The notes under the pieces were generated by a model that was not told the DNA's origin, made no database searches, and saw only the letters and a list, made by a program, of their open reading frames with translations. The translations under genes were made by a program, and so were the position numbers. Shown one piece after another: positions 1 through 11,956 of a DNA stretch of 64,000 nt (its first letter is position 1; every line of letters starts with the position of its first letter). This DNA comes from Trileptium ribeirensis (lineage: Eukaryota; Nematoda; Enoplea; Enoplida; Thoracostomopsidae). The DNA lies in the NCBI GenBank assembly GCA_030248225.1, contig JASANE010000920.1, positions 1-64,000 of the forward strand, given 5' to 3'.

Positions 1-434
1 AACAAATAATTGATATGCCTGATAATGCTGTAACAAAAAGGTTGAAACGAAGACAATATTCTAGGTTCCTGACTTTCTGCCATTGTCGCTCGGCTTTCAG
101 CACCCTTTCTAAATAGAAACTTTTCGCGTGGCTCGCTCAGTTGTCAAACATCTGTCGTATGGATGGTTCGAAAAAGCAATTTTGATAAAGGCCTTGCAAT
201 ATGCATGTCAAGATCCAACATACGAGGTTTTCTGTGCGCTCTGTGCGCGTACGAAAATATGGCTGTATCGGCAGTCGATTGTAAATCTAAATTTGTTTCA
301 TACTTCCAATGTCTATTATAATAGGAGCTTTATTAAGCATTGCTGGCATTTCCTCAGCGTTGTTTTATATGTAAGACAGACTTTCGCCTATCTATGTATT
401 CACTGTTTGTCTGCACTTAGCTTTACATGAATAA

Positions 435-971
435 AATCGGGACAATTCAGCCGTTTACAACTTTGCCACATCAGTATATTTCCCGATTATTCAAGAACCT
501 CTGAAGCATCGCGGTAGACTCAAGCCAACAGCACCAAGCCATTTGCTGCTAAACATTTGATTAATTACTTTAAGAATCATTAGTGGCAAGTAAGATGGCT
601 GTCGTGCCAAGGTGCAGAAGGCTATATGCCACGAAAAAATGGCGGTTGACAACATACACATACCAATTAGAAACGAAGTAGCTGTTGATGAAACAAAGGA
701 AATACTGCGATCTATCACTCATGCTTCCCAAAAAAATTTACTTGGGATGATGTTGAACTAATGTGTAACACAATATAACAGGTTTATAGTTGAACAACAA
801 GCGAAAGCCATCACTGTTAGAACAGCAACCGTTGGCCCCAACATATTCGATTTAGTCAAATACCTTGTATCTGATATCAACTTTTGTGTGCCCAGATCTA
901 TTGGTTCAGATAAATTTTTAAGGTTGTTTGCTGTGTACCAGTTTCGACATTTCGTAGGGGAGAAGAAGTAG
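435..971 (+). pseudogene. Decayed protein-like reading frame, unknown family
   Basis: One plus-strand frame runs for about 179 codons with only three internal stops (TGA at 558-560, TAA at 591-593, TAA at 759-761), where DNA of this composition should give about a dozen. The longest clean pieces start at ATG 639 and follow the TAA at 759, ending at TAG 969-971. The residues are protein-like, with many Asp, Glu, Val and Ala; short examples are EVAVDETKEILRSI and NIFDLVKYLVSD. I do not recognise a domain. It lies just upstream of the TBP-like remnant on the same strand, so both could come from one old gene cluster. It could also be a host exon set with introns, or chance. Confidence 0.35.
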
Positions 972-1344
972 ATCTGTGGAACATAAAACAAAACAGACAA
1001 CACTTTATTCTTAAAAGGCGCCAGCGTCGAGCAAGGAACTGTATAAAGGCTTACATTCTCAAAATCTAATGAATCTTAGTTTTGCGTTCGTTGAAATAAG
1101 CTATTTTATTCCTCTCAACGATTATTTTACAGCAGTATTAAATAATGGTGTAGAACATACTAACTATTGTACGAAAATCGCTATCATTAATGTTATTTTG
1201 CTCAAGATGCAGCGTAATCGGCAACTTCGATGTGGCACCAATTATGATCAATGGCGTGCAATATAAGTGCGTAGTGCAGTGATACCAAAGTAAGAAAGCT
1301 CGATACCTCGATACTGCAACAAAATAGAATAATACAAGGCGATA
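972..1344. other. Spacer between two open frames
   Basis: I see no recognisable feature here beyond a 65-codon plus-strand frame at 1,069-1,266 that is no longer than chance predicts. Confidence 0.3.
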
Positions 1345-1578
1345 ATGTTAGCTTTCAAACGATGTCAACAAAAGAAGTTGGACGGTCAAATTAAATACTT
1401 CGATACGGTAAGCTGGACTCCAAGCGACACTGCAGCGTCGATAATTGAAGAGAGATTACGTGCAGTGATGCAACAACTACCTTATGTAAGAACGGCATTC
1501 ATCGGCATAGAGAAAGAAAGCGTTAGAATGGGATCACTAATGCGGAATCGACAAAAGTATCTACGATCAGTCGAATAA
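1345..1578 (+). CDS. Hypothetical small ORF, 77 codons
   Basis: The frame opens at ATG 1,345 and closes at TAA 1,576-1,578. It is soluble-looking and charged, with no signal peptide, no membrane segment and a helical-looking stretch IIEERLRAVMQQL. A possible 5' splice site (ACG/GTAAGC, about 1,409) sits inside it, so only the first 20 codons might be exonic if this is part of a spliced gene. It lies between two stop-interrupted frames on the same strand. I do not recognise the family, and an ORF of this length can arise by chance. Confidence 0.2.
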   Translation: MLAFKRCQQKKLDGQIKYFDTVSWTPSDTAASIIEERLRAVMQQLPYVRTAFIGIEKESVRMGSLMRNRQKYLRSVE

Positions 1579-1624
1579 AGATGTCTCGCAGTAGAAGAGA
1601 CACAACATTTTGAGTGGTTTATGA

Positions 1625-2402
1625 AAAAGATTTGAGAGACGAAGTGAATTAACCAATGTGCCAATATCTTCAACGGTTGAATGTAGTATTGATTTATTAC
1701 ATTTGTCAAGCAAAACTAATAATAAAGATTTTTAATGTAGTATGCTACGCTTCATTGGTGATATTTAGAAATTTAAACCTAGACGTACAGTGATATTATT
1801 TTCAAATGAAAAGTTGGTATTGGTTGATGGAGATCAGAATGTGATGGAAAATAATTTTAAATACAACGAATAAAACGTTACGGCAATTGGATTATCCATG
1901 CTTTTCAGAATTTCAATCCCGAGTGGAAAATGTTGTTGGTTTGCTAAAAAATGAGTTTACAATAAATTTGTCGCGTCTTCACGAGCAAGATAGAGAGAAT
2001 TACACTATCTGAATTAGAACAAAATTGCATAATAGTGTGAAATTCACTTTTGATAAAAACGTAGCCTTGATTTTCAGTAGCAGTAATGTAGTAATAACTA
2101 GGTGTAAATGTGTGGGCGCTTCTTATTTCTTCTGTAATACAATGTATACTATTCCTAAAAGGCATCAATAAACACTTATAGTCAGCCATAGAAATTATAG
2201 TTGTTTGTGACTTTGCGCACCGGCTGTTCAGCTTGTAATGCCGTTTTGCACAAAAGACGGCGTAACCGTTGAGTTTCTATTCACCAATGCTATTGAAAGC
2301 AGTGCCATTAAAGAAAAAAGTCTTAAAAAGGATCGTAAACAAAAGAAAACAAAACATGACAGACGTATGCGCTATCGGAAAGCCAAGTTAGAATTGTGGT
2401 GA
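1625..2402 (+). pseudogene. Decayed TATA-binding-protein-like gene
   Basis: TATA-binding protein is a general transcription factor made of two similar repeats about 90 residues apart. Here the repeat-I-like strand motif VILFSNEKLVLV (from 1,790, frame 2) and the repeat-II-like motif ALIFSSSNVVIT (from 2,064, frame 0) have their key Phe codons at 1,799 and 2,073, which is 91 codons apart. Before repeat I there is SSTV then IDL, and before repeat II VENVVG then INLSRL, again at the family's spacing; from VVG to ALIF it is 44 residues with no gap. A frameshift lies near 1,830-1,870, with stops at 1,733, 1,766, 2,010, 2,169 and 2,208. A lysine-rich tail follows, ending at TGA 2,400. Identity to cellular TBP looks low, which fits a virus-type TBP-like protein better than a fresh host pseudogene, but that is inference. 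Confidence 0.45.
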
Positions 2403-2809
2403 GTACCCAGTTCAAAAATACATCACTTCAACACAAATGTTCGAAATCACTTGTGAAACAACTTTGCAACGAGGATGATTTATTTCGTTTCAAAATTGGT
2501 GAAAGCGTTTTTTTATTAATTGATGTATCTAGTGTAATTACTTATATATACTTTCAAATATAAAAATAGATGGTAAACCCATTCAATATTAAACAATTTA
2601 AAGTTAGCACTTTTTTATAATACGTTTTGTATATGCACTTCTCACATCAGTTGAAGTGAAAATTAAATGGTGAAACCCATAACACATAGTCAAAAACATT
2701 ATTCTTTGATGATGTACGTACAATACACATGAATGCAGTACAACGAAAAATATTTTGGATATTTGTGTCATCCAGACGGAAGCTAAATGTTTGATGATAC
2801 CTGTTATAA
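2403..2809. other. AT-rich flank of element A
   Basis: AT-rich DNA between the TBP-like remnant and the first homologous base of the GC-richer repeat. I see no gene or repeat here. Confidence 0.4.
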
Positions 2810-4394
2810 TGTAATAACGGGACGCATCTGCATGGCGCAACTTTCAACACCATGCAAATACGACACCCCCGCTATCGTAACTTCAAGGGCGGACCTTGAA
2901 GATGAAAAAGTTTCTATTCTTGGTCAGACCCAAGAAGCTACGGAACTTAGCGGGCCGCCGGCGCGCTTCACAGCGTGGTTCGGACCCCGCCCGATTTGCT
3001 GCGCACGTGTCTAGTTTCTGGTATATTTTCTGAAGTCCCCAGGGAGGCTAGCGCCGACACCTGCTCACAGGTCATGATGCTTGGCCACTATTCCCTATCC
3101 TAGACTCCTCGGAAGTTGTTTAGTTCAAGTTAGTTGCGTGAAATGCTGGAGAAAAATGTGACAAATTACCTTTGAAAATTAAACGCAAGTTGTCTGCCTA
3201 GTTCGTATCTTAATATCCTCCGTGCTAGAGCATTGTAGCCTAAGTGGCCCACAAAGGGTTCCGACAAGCCCTGAAAGTTTAATGTCGGAAGGTCAAGTGG
3301 CCTAGTTTCTTCTTGATGAATCCAATCCTGAGAACTAGTGATTGGACCCTGGTGTAGTTTTTGTCAGTCTAAAGCAAAGTGTATGGGAAAGTCCCTAGTG
3401 AATTTTCGAGCTAGCGGGGAATGCGGGTTGAATTTGTATCGGGACGAGTATTTCCTATCGGCTATCGAGACGGACTAAGAGAGTCAAGTCGGGGAGCTTA
3501 GTAGTAACTCGCGGCTGTCGCGTCGGTTCAATACACTATGGGGTATAGGGAGTAAAAACGAGAACAAGAGCGGAGCGTGCAGATATCCGCCAGTTCGCGG
3601 ACCAGGGGCGGTAATCCCTGTTTCGGCTCAATGTTAGCGACTCTTCAGCTATGGGGCGCAATAAGCAGGGGCCCTAGAGTGCGTCGGAAAATGGTCCTTA
3701 AAGCATGTCTCTTAAACGACGATCTCTTACATGCGGTGACGGACATTAGGCGGGGTCAGGGGTAAACAGCGACCTAACTTGAATATGCGAGCTCTACTAT
3801 GACAACACAGGAAACCCGGTCCAGCGGGTACTCGAGAAAATAGCGGCGATATGACACTTCTGGGGTGTCGATCGACTTGTCCTAGTGATTCGTTGCCGAA
3901 ATGTCTACACGTTGACTCAATTTGTCGTCTCGGGTAACTGTGCCTACCAGACATTACGACTGACCGATAAGGGGAAGCAACAGAAGAGGGGCGGTGGCAT
4001 AATTTATCAGATTCTGGACGGTGGGGGTTGGTAGTAGCGTGAAAACAGCACGATGCGATCTCCTGGGCAATTTCTGGGCCGCCCCCAGGGGCGAGCCTTG
4101 TTGTTTAAATTTATATCGATATCGCATCCTATTCCATAGAAAGCTTGGTGGAGGTACGATACACGGCAGCATATGTCATGCCGATCAGTCACCCGATCTC
4201 ATTTCCCTACCTCAGGGTCATTTTGAACAGCGGGGGCAGAGGACGGTCGGCCGTCGACGCGTCTGCGTCTTTTCTTTTCTCTTTGGTTGTTCCCTCTTTT
4301 CCTCTCCCTATCGACGATCTTGTCGTCCTAGTACACTGCTGTATACAGTGTCTCAACTGCGCTGTTGTGAAGTTGAGTTAATCGTCTTAATAGT

Positions 4395-4625
4395 CGATGA
4401 TCCTATATTCCTATCGCTGAATGGTTAAGACATATAATTCTGCACCGGGCTTGAATTCGCCGTGCAGGATCGAATCTACTCATGGGCAAAACAGGAAAAA
4501 GACATAAACTCTTTTGCACTCTCTCGGTTTGAGACCTAAATGGCCAGGGCGAGTCAGTTAGTTTTCATTATTGGGGTGGGGAATAAATATTTTCTATTTT
4601 GGCGACGGGAACACGAAGTGTTTCT
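4395..4625 (+). mobile_element. tRNA-derived SINE nested in element A
   Basis: The sequence around 4,418-4,480 has a box A-like stretch (GCTGAATGGTTAAGAC) followed about 45 bases later by a box B-like stretch (AGGATCGAATCT), the layout of the internal RNA polymerase III promoter of a tRNA. An unrelated body follows (to about 4,560) and an AT-rich end near 4,590. The head differs from the tRNA-like units at 26-28 kb, so it belongs to another family. It lies within the 2.1 kb that copy 2 of element A lacks. TGGCGACGGGAACACG just downstream (4,599) resembles a retroelement primer-binding context, but no LTR pair was found. Confidence 0.4.
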
Positions 4626-6771
4626 CCCGCAAGGGCACTAACTAATTATGGCGCTAGGGCCTGCTGTAAGAGTATTTACTATTTTAATTTTTGGACATTG
4701 GTCTCGAGAGAAGACCATGCCATTGTACTATAGTGAACGCCCGTGAACTTAATTGTTTTAGTAGCGTGGCCTCTTTGGGGTCCGAAACTGGTGTATTACT
4801 ATTAAACGGGGTGTTAGGGGAAACTAATGGGGCTGAGGGGATTTTGTAGGGCTGTGGCTGTCGTTACTCCAGCACTTTTTGATCACGCAAGGGTCGGGGT
4901 AGTCACTTAGTTTTTCTCCGGTCAGTCGTCGTAAGGAAGCTGTGTTCAAATGACCTGCCTACCATTTTTGTCTAAACGCCATAACACCAAGGTCAAACAG
5001 TGAGACCGAGGCGATCCTTGAACAGCATTCCGCGTGTACAGAAAACACCTTAATATCAAGCTTCAATGCCTAGAATTTGTTAAATCTTTTGTATCCCCAA
5101 ATTTTCCAAACTCAGCAGAATAAAGGAAATTTCGAGGGCTTCTTAAAGCCCGACGGAGGCTAGTCCTCCGTTCCTAAGCTGCGCTTCTGTCTGAGCTCAA
5201 ACACGGCATGAGCATCGAACGGTCAACTAAGCTGTAAATTTGTAAACCGTGAACGCCAAAGTAAAACAAGTCCCTACTGGTTCCGCTTCGGAGCGTTGGG
5301 AAATTTTACCGTGGTCTGCTCAGCAAAATTCGATGATCCTACCTCAAGAACTGTAAGCCATGTAAAGCAAGGACGAATAGGGCGTCCGTTTTGAGTTGTC
5401 CTACCTAAGACTACAGAGAATCAGACAGACTTCGGCTATTTGTCCAACACTCTTCAGCAATTCCGTGCAATCCTAAGAACACCTAAAACGGGACTCGACA
5501 CAAGAATGTTAGTCAGGTGGTTTAAATAGCGTAGCCAGTTAGTGGGAAGGCGGGACGCTCAACGATTACTGTCAAGTTAACCTACAAGGAGAAGGTTCGT
5601 GCTACTATCATGCAAATTTTCGCTCGGCGAATGATCTGTCACTCTTACACACGCGGAAACTAAACCCCCATACAATCAGTTCTCCTGACTTACTATAGTT
5701 GATCCGAGACAGCAAATGCTAGTCCCCTTCCGCACGGCCAATGCGGTCCAACCGGATCTTCCGACTGTCGAATCCAATCGTAAACGCAAAAGGAAAACAC
5801 TGGAAAGCATTAAACCAATGGTTAAAATATTAAAGAAAATGTGTCGGAGCCGGTCAGTAAAGTCGACCGAACTCCACGCCGCCGAAGTCGAACTGATTCC
5901 AAGAGTCGACGCGGTGGTCGTCGCCTAAAGATTATAGCCCATGCTATGGATTGGAGATTTTGTCGCCACCCAATCGTCGTTCATCGTCGCCCGCCCAACT
6001 TTTTCGGGTCTTCCCTCGTCGTCCAATTGGGGACACTTCCGTAAATTCAAATTTAACAGCTACCGTAAGCCGTCGATGTCCTTAGGGAGAGTCGGCTTCA
6101 ATCGAATTTGCCGACATCAAGTTTGAACCCTCCTAGTAGTCGGAGATCGACCATCTGCGACTTTTACCACGATTTTCTCATGAAATCCGAACCCTGAAGT
6201 CCCAATTTTCCGTAATTATCACTGGATGTTCAGTGAAATCGGATCTTAAACCCACAGCATTCAAACGAAATCCGGTCGTCGCTCAATTTGAACCACTAAT
6301 GACAACTTTCGGGTCACGCAATTTCCTTCTTCAGCCCCAATTAGCGTGACAATCTGCTCATTTTTCGATTGTTTGATCTTCCCAGCGCATCTCGACTCGG
6401 CGACTATCGACTCAGCCTTTGTGGTTTTCGACATACCGCCGTCCCAATTAAGCTAAATTTGACTTGGAAGGTGACCCTTGCTCATGAGGACACCTTAAAA
6501 CTCAAGCTAGTGTGCTATTTCCTTGAGACTATCTAAGTTTCAGCGTCTCGCTGGGGGGGGGACCGACGACGGGAATGAGCCCGTCTCAGGGCCAGAGACA
6601 GAGCAAACTACGAGGAGTTCCCAACCAATCAGGCGCCCTGCTACAAGGCCCCTAGAGCCCACTGGAGGGCCCGAAAGACACCCCCGTTCGTCTTAACTAG
6701 TCCGTCCGTAAAACTCTTGAATTTTATCGCGTTTCGTATGTTGTGTCCCCGTTCGTCCGATGGTGGTTCTA

Positions 6772-6850
6772 TCCTTATATATAATACATAATATATATAT
6801 AGATATATATACATACATATAGCCACACACATACACACAAACACATGCAT
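6772..6850. repeat. AT/CA microsatellite
   Basis: Runs of TA repeats grade into CACACA-type repeats inside element A. No other feature is present. Confidence 0.8.
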
Positions 6851-8387
6851 TACGCACAGTAGACATGGGGGGCGACCTGAGCGACAGAAAGGTCGCTCAA
6901 GATATACACAAACACACACTCACAGCACACCACCACCAACAACAACGACAGCGATAACAAAGGCGACCGACCAAGAATGTCGGTTAGAGAAAGAGCGAGG
7001 ACAAGAACACAAAAGGACAGCGAAGACACGTGAGATGGCGTGGCAGGGAAGCGAGACAAGGGAATCCTGTGGGGTTTTCGAGGGGCTGGGGTGAGATTCG
7101 TTCCCAGGACGAAAAATGGGGCCGCTTGATACCAAACACGAGGGGGAGGGCGTAATAGCGGGTCGGAACCTACCTATGGGTTCCGATGTATATAAGCATG
7201 GGGAGATTTAGCGGGCTATCCTGCGTTAACGGTTGAGCGGAGCGACACCCCCCGGGTATCGTTGGACTCGCCGTCAAACGGCGATTCGAATGAGGGGTGT
7301 TATCGCTGCCGGAGCGGCAGGGGCAAAAATGGTGCTAAAATCACAACGATTAGAGAGAGTAGCGGCGAAGGTAGGGGCGCTTTCGTCGGCCGTGCCGCGT
7401 TAATGTGGCGACGGGCGGATACCCGCCGGGCATTTTGGAGATGCCTCGACGAGACGAACACAATGAGGGGCGGTTCGCCCGTTTTGGAGTTAAGAAGAAA
7501 ATTCCTTATAATCTGCGTCCACTAGTGGTTGGTGGCAGAAATTGCGACATCTTTAGATGACTACAGCGGGTCAGCGGAGAGTCGGGCGAAGATCCGGCGT
7601 ACTTCGTTGGATTTATCTAGGTAAGATGACCAAAACGAGGGGTCACAAGCACCACTTCAGAAATGGGGTGGGACAGCGAGTATGTAGGAAGGAGGGAGCT
7701 TACATTAGTTGTATGTTACAACGAGGTACTAGGTAAAAGGGGCGGTTTTACCTAAATTGTGCTCGGGGAGGGGCGTGCACGGTTGTGAGTGAAGGCACAG
7801 GGGGCCTGGTAACCGTAGTCAGCCGGCTAAGAGCCACATACACACATATATAGTATGTTATAAGTATATGGAAAGCAATAGTCCTGTCCCTGTCTTGACA
7901 ACCCAACTTAGCGTAAGTAGCGATTGTCTTTGTATTTTACGAGCGAGGTTCAGGCATTGTCCGGGGCGATTTGATTTCCAACAATAGCCCCCACAACACT
8001 CTACCAACATGCTCCGGTTATTTTCCCGAATCATGGTACACTAGACGGTTACGGGCCGTAAACACCTGCTAACACAGGTCACAGCTCACAGCTAACACCA
8101 GGTAAACTTAATATTTTTAATTTCTGTCTTAACAAACTTGTTAATTTGAACGTTCAGCCGGGGACCTCCTATTCCCGGACGGTCCTAACCGTCAATGTTT
8201 TAACGTGTAGTGGCTACTGGTTGGGGTTCTGCGTGATTCCCATTTTCTGTCGGTGCGGTGCTTAGTGTCCAGCCTCCTAAATCGGTTGAAACAGCCTAAT
8301 TTTCACTATCTCGTCCAAACTGCCTCGCACAACAATCCTCCCGGTGATCAGACAAGCACTCGACAAATAAAGATAAAGAGGTAATAA

Positions 8388-8575
8388 TATTATAACATAC
8401 AGCACCAAATAAAAACGGACCAGATTATAGCATACGGCATAAAATGACAATAAGGAATCAGATCATAACATACGGCATAAAATGATAAAAACGGATAAGA
8501 TTATAGCATACGGAATAAAATAATAGAAACGGATAAGATTATAGCATACGGCATAAAATGATAAAAACGAATGAT
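8388..8575. repeat. Tandem repeat, about 38-bp unit, about five copies
   Basis: The words CATACGGCATAAAATGA and GGATAAGATTATAG recur with a period of about 38 bases. The array sits near the right end of element A, and internal minisatellites of this kind are common near transposon ends. Confidence 0.8.
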
Positions 8576-8896
8576 AAAAGGTGGCATAATTACGCAGTGA
8601 ACTTTACCATTGGTTCACGGCGCCATTGCCTTCCTATTCTCCCAAATGAGTTCCTTGGTGTTGCCGAATAATTTTGACATCGAAATCAATGAAAAGACGT
8701 GTAACGGGGCCGGAACGGTACTGTTACCATAATCACGATGTTTTAAGCAGGATGGTACAAACTTTATGATGACAAAAATGTAAGTTATGTTTTCCCCTAA
8801 TCACGGATGCAGATTTGCAACCAAAATATCTTCCAGCTTAAACTAAAATTGAAATTAAATTTAATAGAAGTTCATTTTTCACTGATATCACTGTGA

Positions 8897-9493
8897 AGCA
8901 AACCAGACAAATTTTTTGTACAACTTGATGAATTTAAATTATATAACCTAAGCCTTATTAACTAAGCAGGCTCTCCATTACCAGATATTCAGTTCCCAGC
9001 AATCAGGTACAAATTACAAACATTATCAGCAAATAAAGGATTACAAAGTGTAGATGGAACACCGTTCAATATCATTTTGCCACGAAGGTTTATATTTGGG
9101 GAATAACACAAGAAGCGTATGCAAGATCAATTAAATTTAATATATTTAAATTGATTTTATCGGATTTTTGACATTGTTTATGAATGACGTTAGATATCCA
9201 TCCAATCTAAAACAAACGATGATGTGACAATGTCTTATAATACTGCGTATGATTTGAATGGTAGAGTTGAAAATTTGGACTTGAGATATATTGGATTCAA
9301 GAACAGTGCTAGATATCAAATATTTTTTCTTTATTTAAGCAAGGGTCATAGTAGCGGTTGTAATAACATTTTAAACCCACTAGATGGACAAGTTAGACTT
9401 TCGATTGATTTTGTTAAGGGATTGTTAAAAGCTATTGCAATTTTCACAATGACTAAATTTACAACAGAATTAAATGTAAATGTAAACAGGTAA
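8897..9493 (+). pseudogene. Decayed protein-like reading frame, about 199 codons
   Basis: One plus-strand frame continues from 8,897 to the stop at 9,491-9,493 with about five internal stops, several of them clustered at 9,104-9,193, where 13 or so would be expected. The last 90 codons (from GTG 9,224) are fully open. Clean segments are protein-like (for example SPLPDIQFPAIRYKLQTL and DGTPFNIILPRRF). There is no signal peptide and I recognise no domain. The terminal CAGGTAAAC could be a splice donor if this were an exon. It lies on the same strand as the 0-2.4 kb remnants, on the other side of element A. Confidence 0.35.
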
Positions 9494-9754
9494 ACGTCCA
9501 TCAAGTTCATGCACGTAAAGGAAAGCATCAGTTGATACATCTGTATATTTCCTAAAGGGGTAATGAATGAAGATATTTTACTTAAATATTACTGGTACCT
9601 TGTATATATTTGTTTTGATGTATTTTTATTTATAAAAAAATGGAAAACATACCTCAGGCTATGGTCGTGTGATTAAGCCCATGGTACAGCCGAAATGTTT
9701 TCTTATGCCGCGTAGTCACCTTAGATTTCTTACTCATTTAGCAACCTTTACCTT

Positions 9755-9890
9755 ACAATTCGAGTATTTATATACGCATGTATGTGATTATATGTGCCTA
9801 TGTGTATATATATGTATATTTATATGTAGGTATGTGTATTTATATACATGTGTATAGAGTAAACATATATAACTACACATATTCATATAT
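9755..9890. repeat. TATG/TGTA microsatellite
   Basis: Imperfect repeats of TATATG and TGTATG units. Nothing else is visible in this stretch. Confidence 0.75.
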
Positions 9891-10264
9891 AGCCAACGCA
9901 TGACTCACCATCACCGGCGCGCAACGGTGGGGTAAAACCCCCATTTTTTATCTACTGCGTCAACACGCGAACAACGTTCTCGCTGTCATGCTTGGTGAAA
10001 CATTCGTTCTGTACGAAGTTTAAAGATAAGCATAACAATTTAAGTTTATAATACATCTTAACATATACTTATTTCGCACATTTTTCCAACTAAGCCACCC
10101 TTAGCATATGTTTCAAACGTTGATATTTGACTCGTTTTAAGCGGCTGCTTTGAGTAAAAAAAATTAGTTTTTAAGCATTATAATTATGGCACAGAAATAG
10201 GACTATGCCATAGTATTCCACATGTAATAAGTAACTTACAGCTATAACAATACAACATATGTGT

Positions 10265-10740
10265 TTTCACACAAATTTAGTTCTTTGATTGACTACCAAG
10301 GAATCATGGTTTTTTGTCAACCTCCCCACTCAGAAATTGGTCAATTTTGAAGCACAGTTTTGGATTTTGGATTTTTAGGTTCCAAGGGGAGAAGGTTTCC
10401 TAGGTACCCAAAATTTTCGAAAACAATTCTCGATAGATGTATAATCTTACATTGGAACCGCATTGGCGAGCTGAGCTGAATTGGTTATACAGTTATCTCT
10501 ATTATGTGGAATCCTAAGCTTCATACTGAAGGCTAATTCTTAGTCTAAACCTGGGTTGTTAAACCGTTTTACCACCATACGACTTAGCTTGTCAATACGG
10601 TTCGAATGGTATAGAAAATTATACATTTATCGAGAACATAGTTTCATAAGGTTTGTTTCAGCTAAAGCATCTTTGAGTGATACATGTCAACTGTGTATAT
10701 TGACAACCATAAATCCATCACGTTATTTCACGTTAACGCC
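10265..10740. mobile_element. Diverged copy of the fold-back element at 54.7 kb
   Basis: The order of words GGTACCCAAAATTTTC, an AT-rich gap, GAACCGCATTGGCGAGCTGAG and then CGGTTCGAATGGTATAGAA follows that of the fold-back element at 54,700-55,290. The similarity is clear but old. Both arms can be partly traced around a centre near 10,520. Confidence 0.5.
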
Positions 10741-11572
10741 TAACGCCTACCTTAAAACGAGTAAAAAGTCAAATTGCACGTCACGAAAACGAAAAGAGTG
10801 TGAGTTTTTAAATCGCAAAGCGCCTATTATTTGTGTTTTCCGGTGTTCTATTTCGTTTCAGCGTGGTGTAGCATTTCGCAGCATGACACATTGATATTAT
10901 ACTATATGTGATAAAAAACTGAGAAACAAGAAAAGCTAAGTCTAAGTTGTTCATAGTTATAGTTGCAGAAAAAAGTAGGCACAAAAAATAAATTACATTA
11001 TTTTAATAGGTTAGAGGGTATGGGGTCGGTCATAGCGTTCCATGCGATGCTCCTATGTGGTTTTCGACTAGATACAGACTTTGTAATATAGCTGGTCAGT
11101 AGTAGTATTGTGACCTATACTTAGTTTGGAACTAAGTATCATTTTACGGCTATACTTAGTTTCAGACTATTTTTGACACGTAAAGTATTTCCTTATAAAA
11201 ACCAACTCAATCATTCTCAAACAAATTTTTAGGGGCTTTTGCTCGATTACCAAGGTACTTCTTGATACAGGGAAACCGGTGTTTTCTGACGGCAATCTAT
11301 GGCATCGGTAAAATATATATCTTTATTCCGTAGTCAGTAAAGTTTTGTACTTGACTTATGTTCTTCTCTAGCCAACCTTAACCGAATCAGTTGGACAGCT
11401 GGACTAGCTGGAAATAGCCAATTCTTACAACGCTGTGTACGCGCGCAACGGGTAGTACTCTGAGTCATCCGAAATTAATATCCATTGGTTTGTGCACAAA
11501 ATGTCACTCGAAACCGGTAGATCTCGGCAAAGCAGAGGGTATAATAAAATAATTACAATGTTTTGAGTGGCT
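10741..11572. other. No recognised feature
   Basis: Mixed AT-rich sequence with short self-similar words around TATACTTAGTTT near 11,120-11,165. I see no gene. Confidence 0.3.
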
Positions 11573-11937
11573 ACGATGACTGACAATAATGGCCAGCGCA
11601 GAAAAGTACTCGTAAAGATTGGGTCTCCAACGAAGAACTGCGATAAGAAAGTAATTTCAAACGCAACGGCTAAAACAAGAGGTTACGCCGCTTGCTTATG
11701 AGGAATCTCCTGAAGCAGATGGCCACGTACATGTAACTGGTAAAACTAGCAAAACAAAATGCAATCAAAAATACAATGCTATGGTGGATTTTCTAGGTAT
11801 GTTATGGTTACGATAAACCAGATTTGTGCCAGCAGTTAGAACTGGCTGTCATTAGATATAGGTATACCATAGATCAGGCTTTTGATATTTTAACAAACAA
11901 AACATTTTATACTAAAAGAATAAGAACAAATCTATGA
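11573..11937 (+). pseudogene. Decayed protein-like frame, unknown
   Basis: An ATG at about 11,576 opens a short basic stretch (MTDNNGQRRKVLVKIG). Protein-like text then continues in a second plus frame (EESPEADGHVHVTG) and a third (CQQLELAVIRYRYTID) up to a TGA near 11,937. The hand-over between frames suggests at least two frameshifts. A splice donor-like CTAG/GTATGT near 11,797 is an alternative explanation. No family is recognised, and chance cannot be excluded. Confidence 0.25.
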
Positions 11938-11956
11938 AATTACATAATTTTGAAAT

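Larger units (their letters stand above)
2810..8760. mobile_element. Element A: long GC-richer, mostly non-coding repeat, copy 1
   Basis: Base composition rises sharply at about 2,810 and falls again after about 8,340. The first 0.9 kb matches 62,380-63,510 closely (shared words such as CATGGCGCAACTT, GCGCGCTTCAC and GGAGGCTAGC), and 5,842-6,330 matches 63,504-64,000. The stretch 7,080-7,550 matches a decayed copy at 36,590-37,170, and 8,650-8,735 matches about 38,455-38,515. Between 3,700 and 5,842 this copy holds about 2.1 kb that copy 2 lacks. No convincing transposase, reverse transcriptase or long ORF is present and I found no terminal repeat, so the class is unknown. It may be a composite or a large non-autonomous element. 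The limits are set by where similarity between copies stops. Confidence 0.6.

Noticed and set aside
8000..8100. Right-hand LTR of element A (GACACCTGCTCACAGGTC-like words)
   Set aside because: The similarity to the left end is one short word; no long direct repeat joins the two ends.
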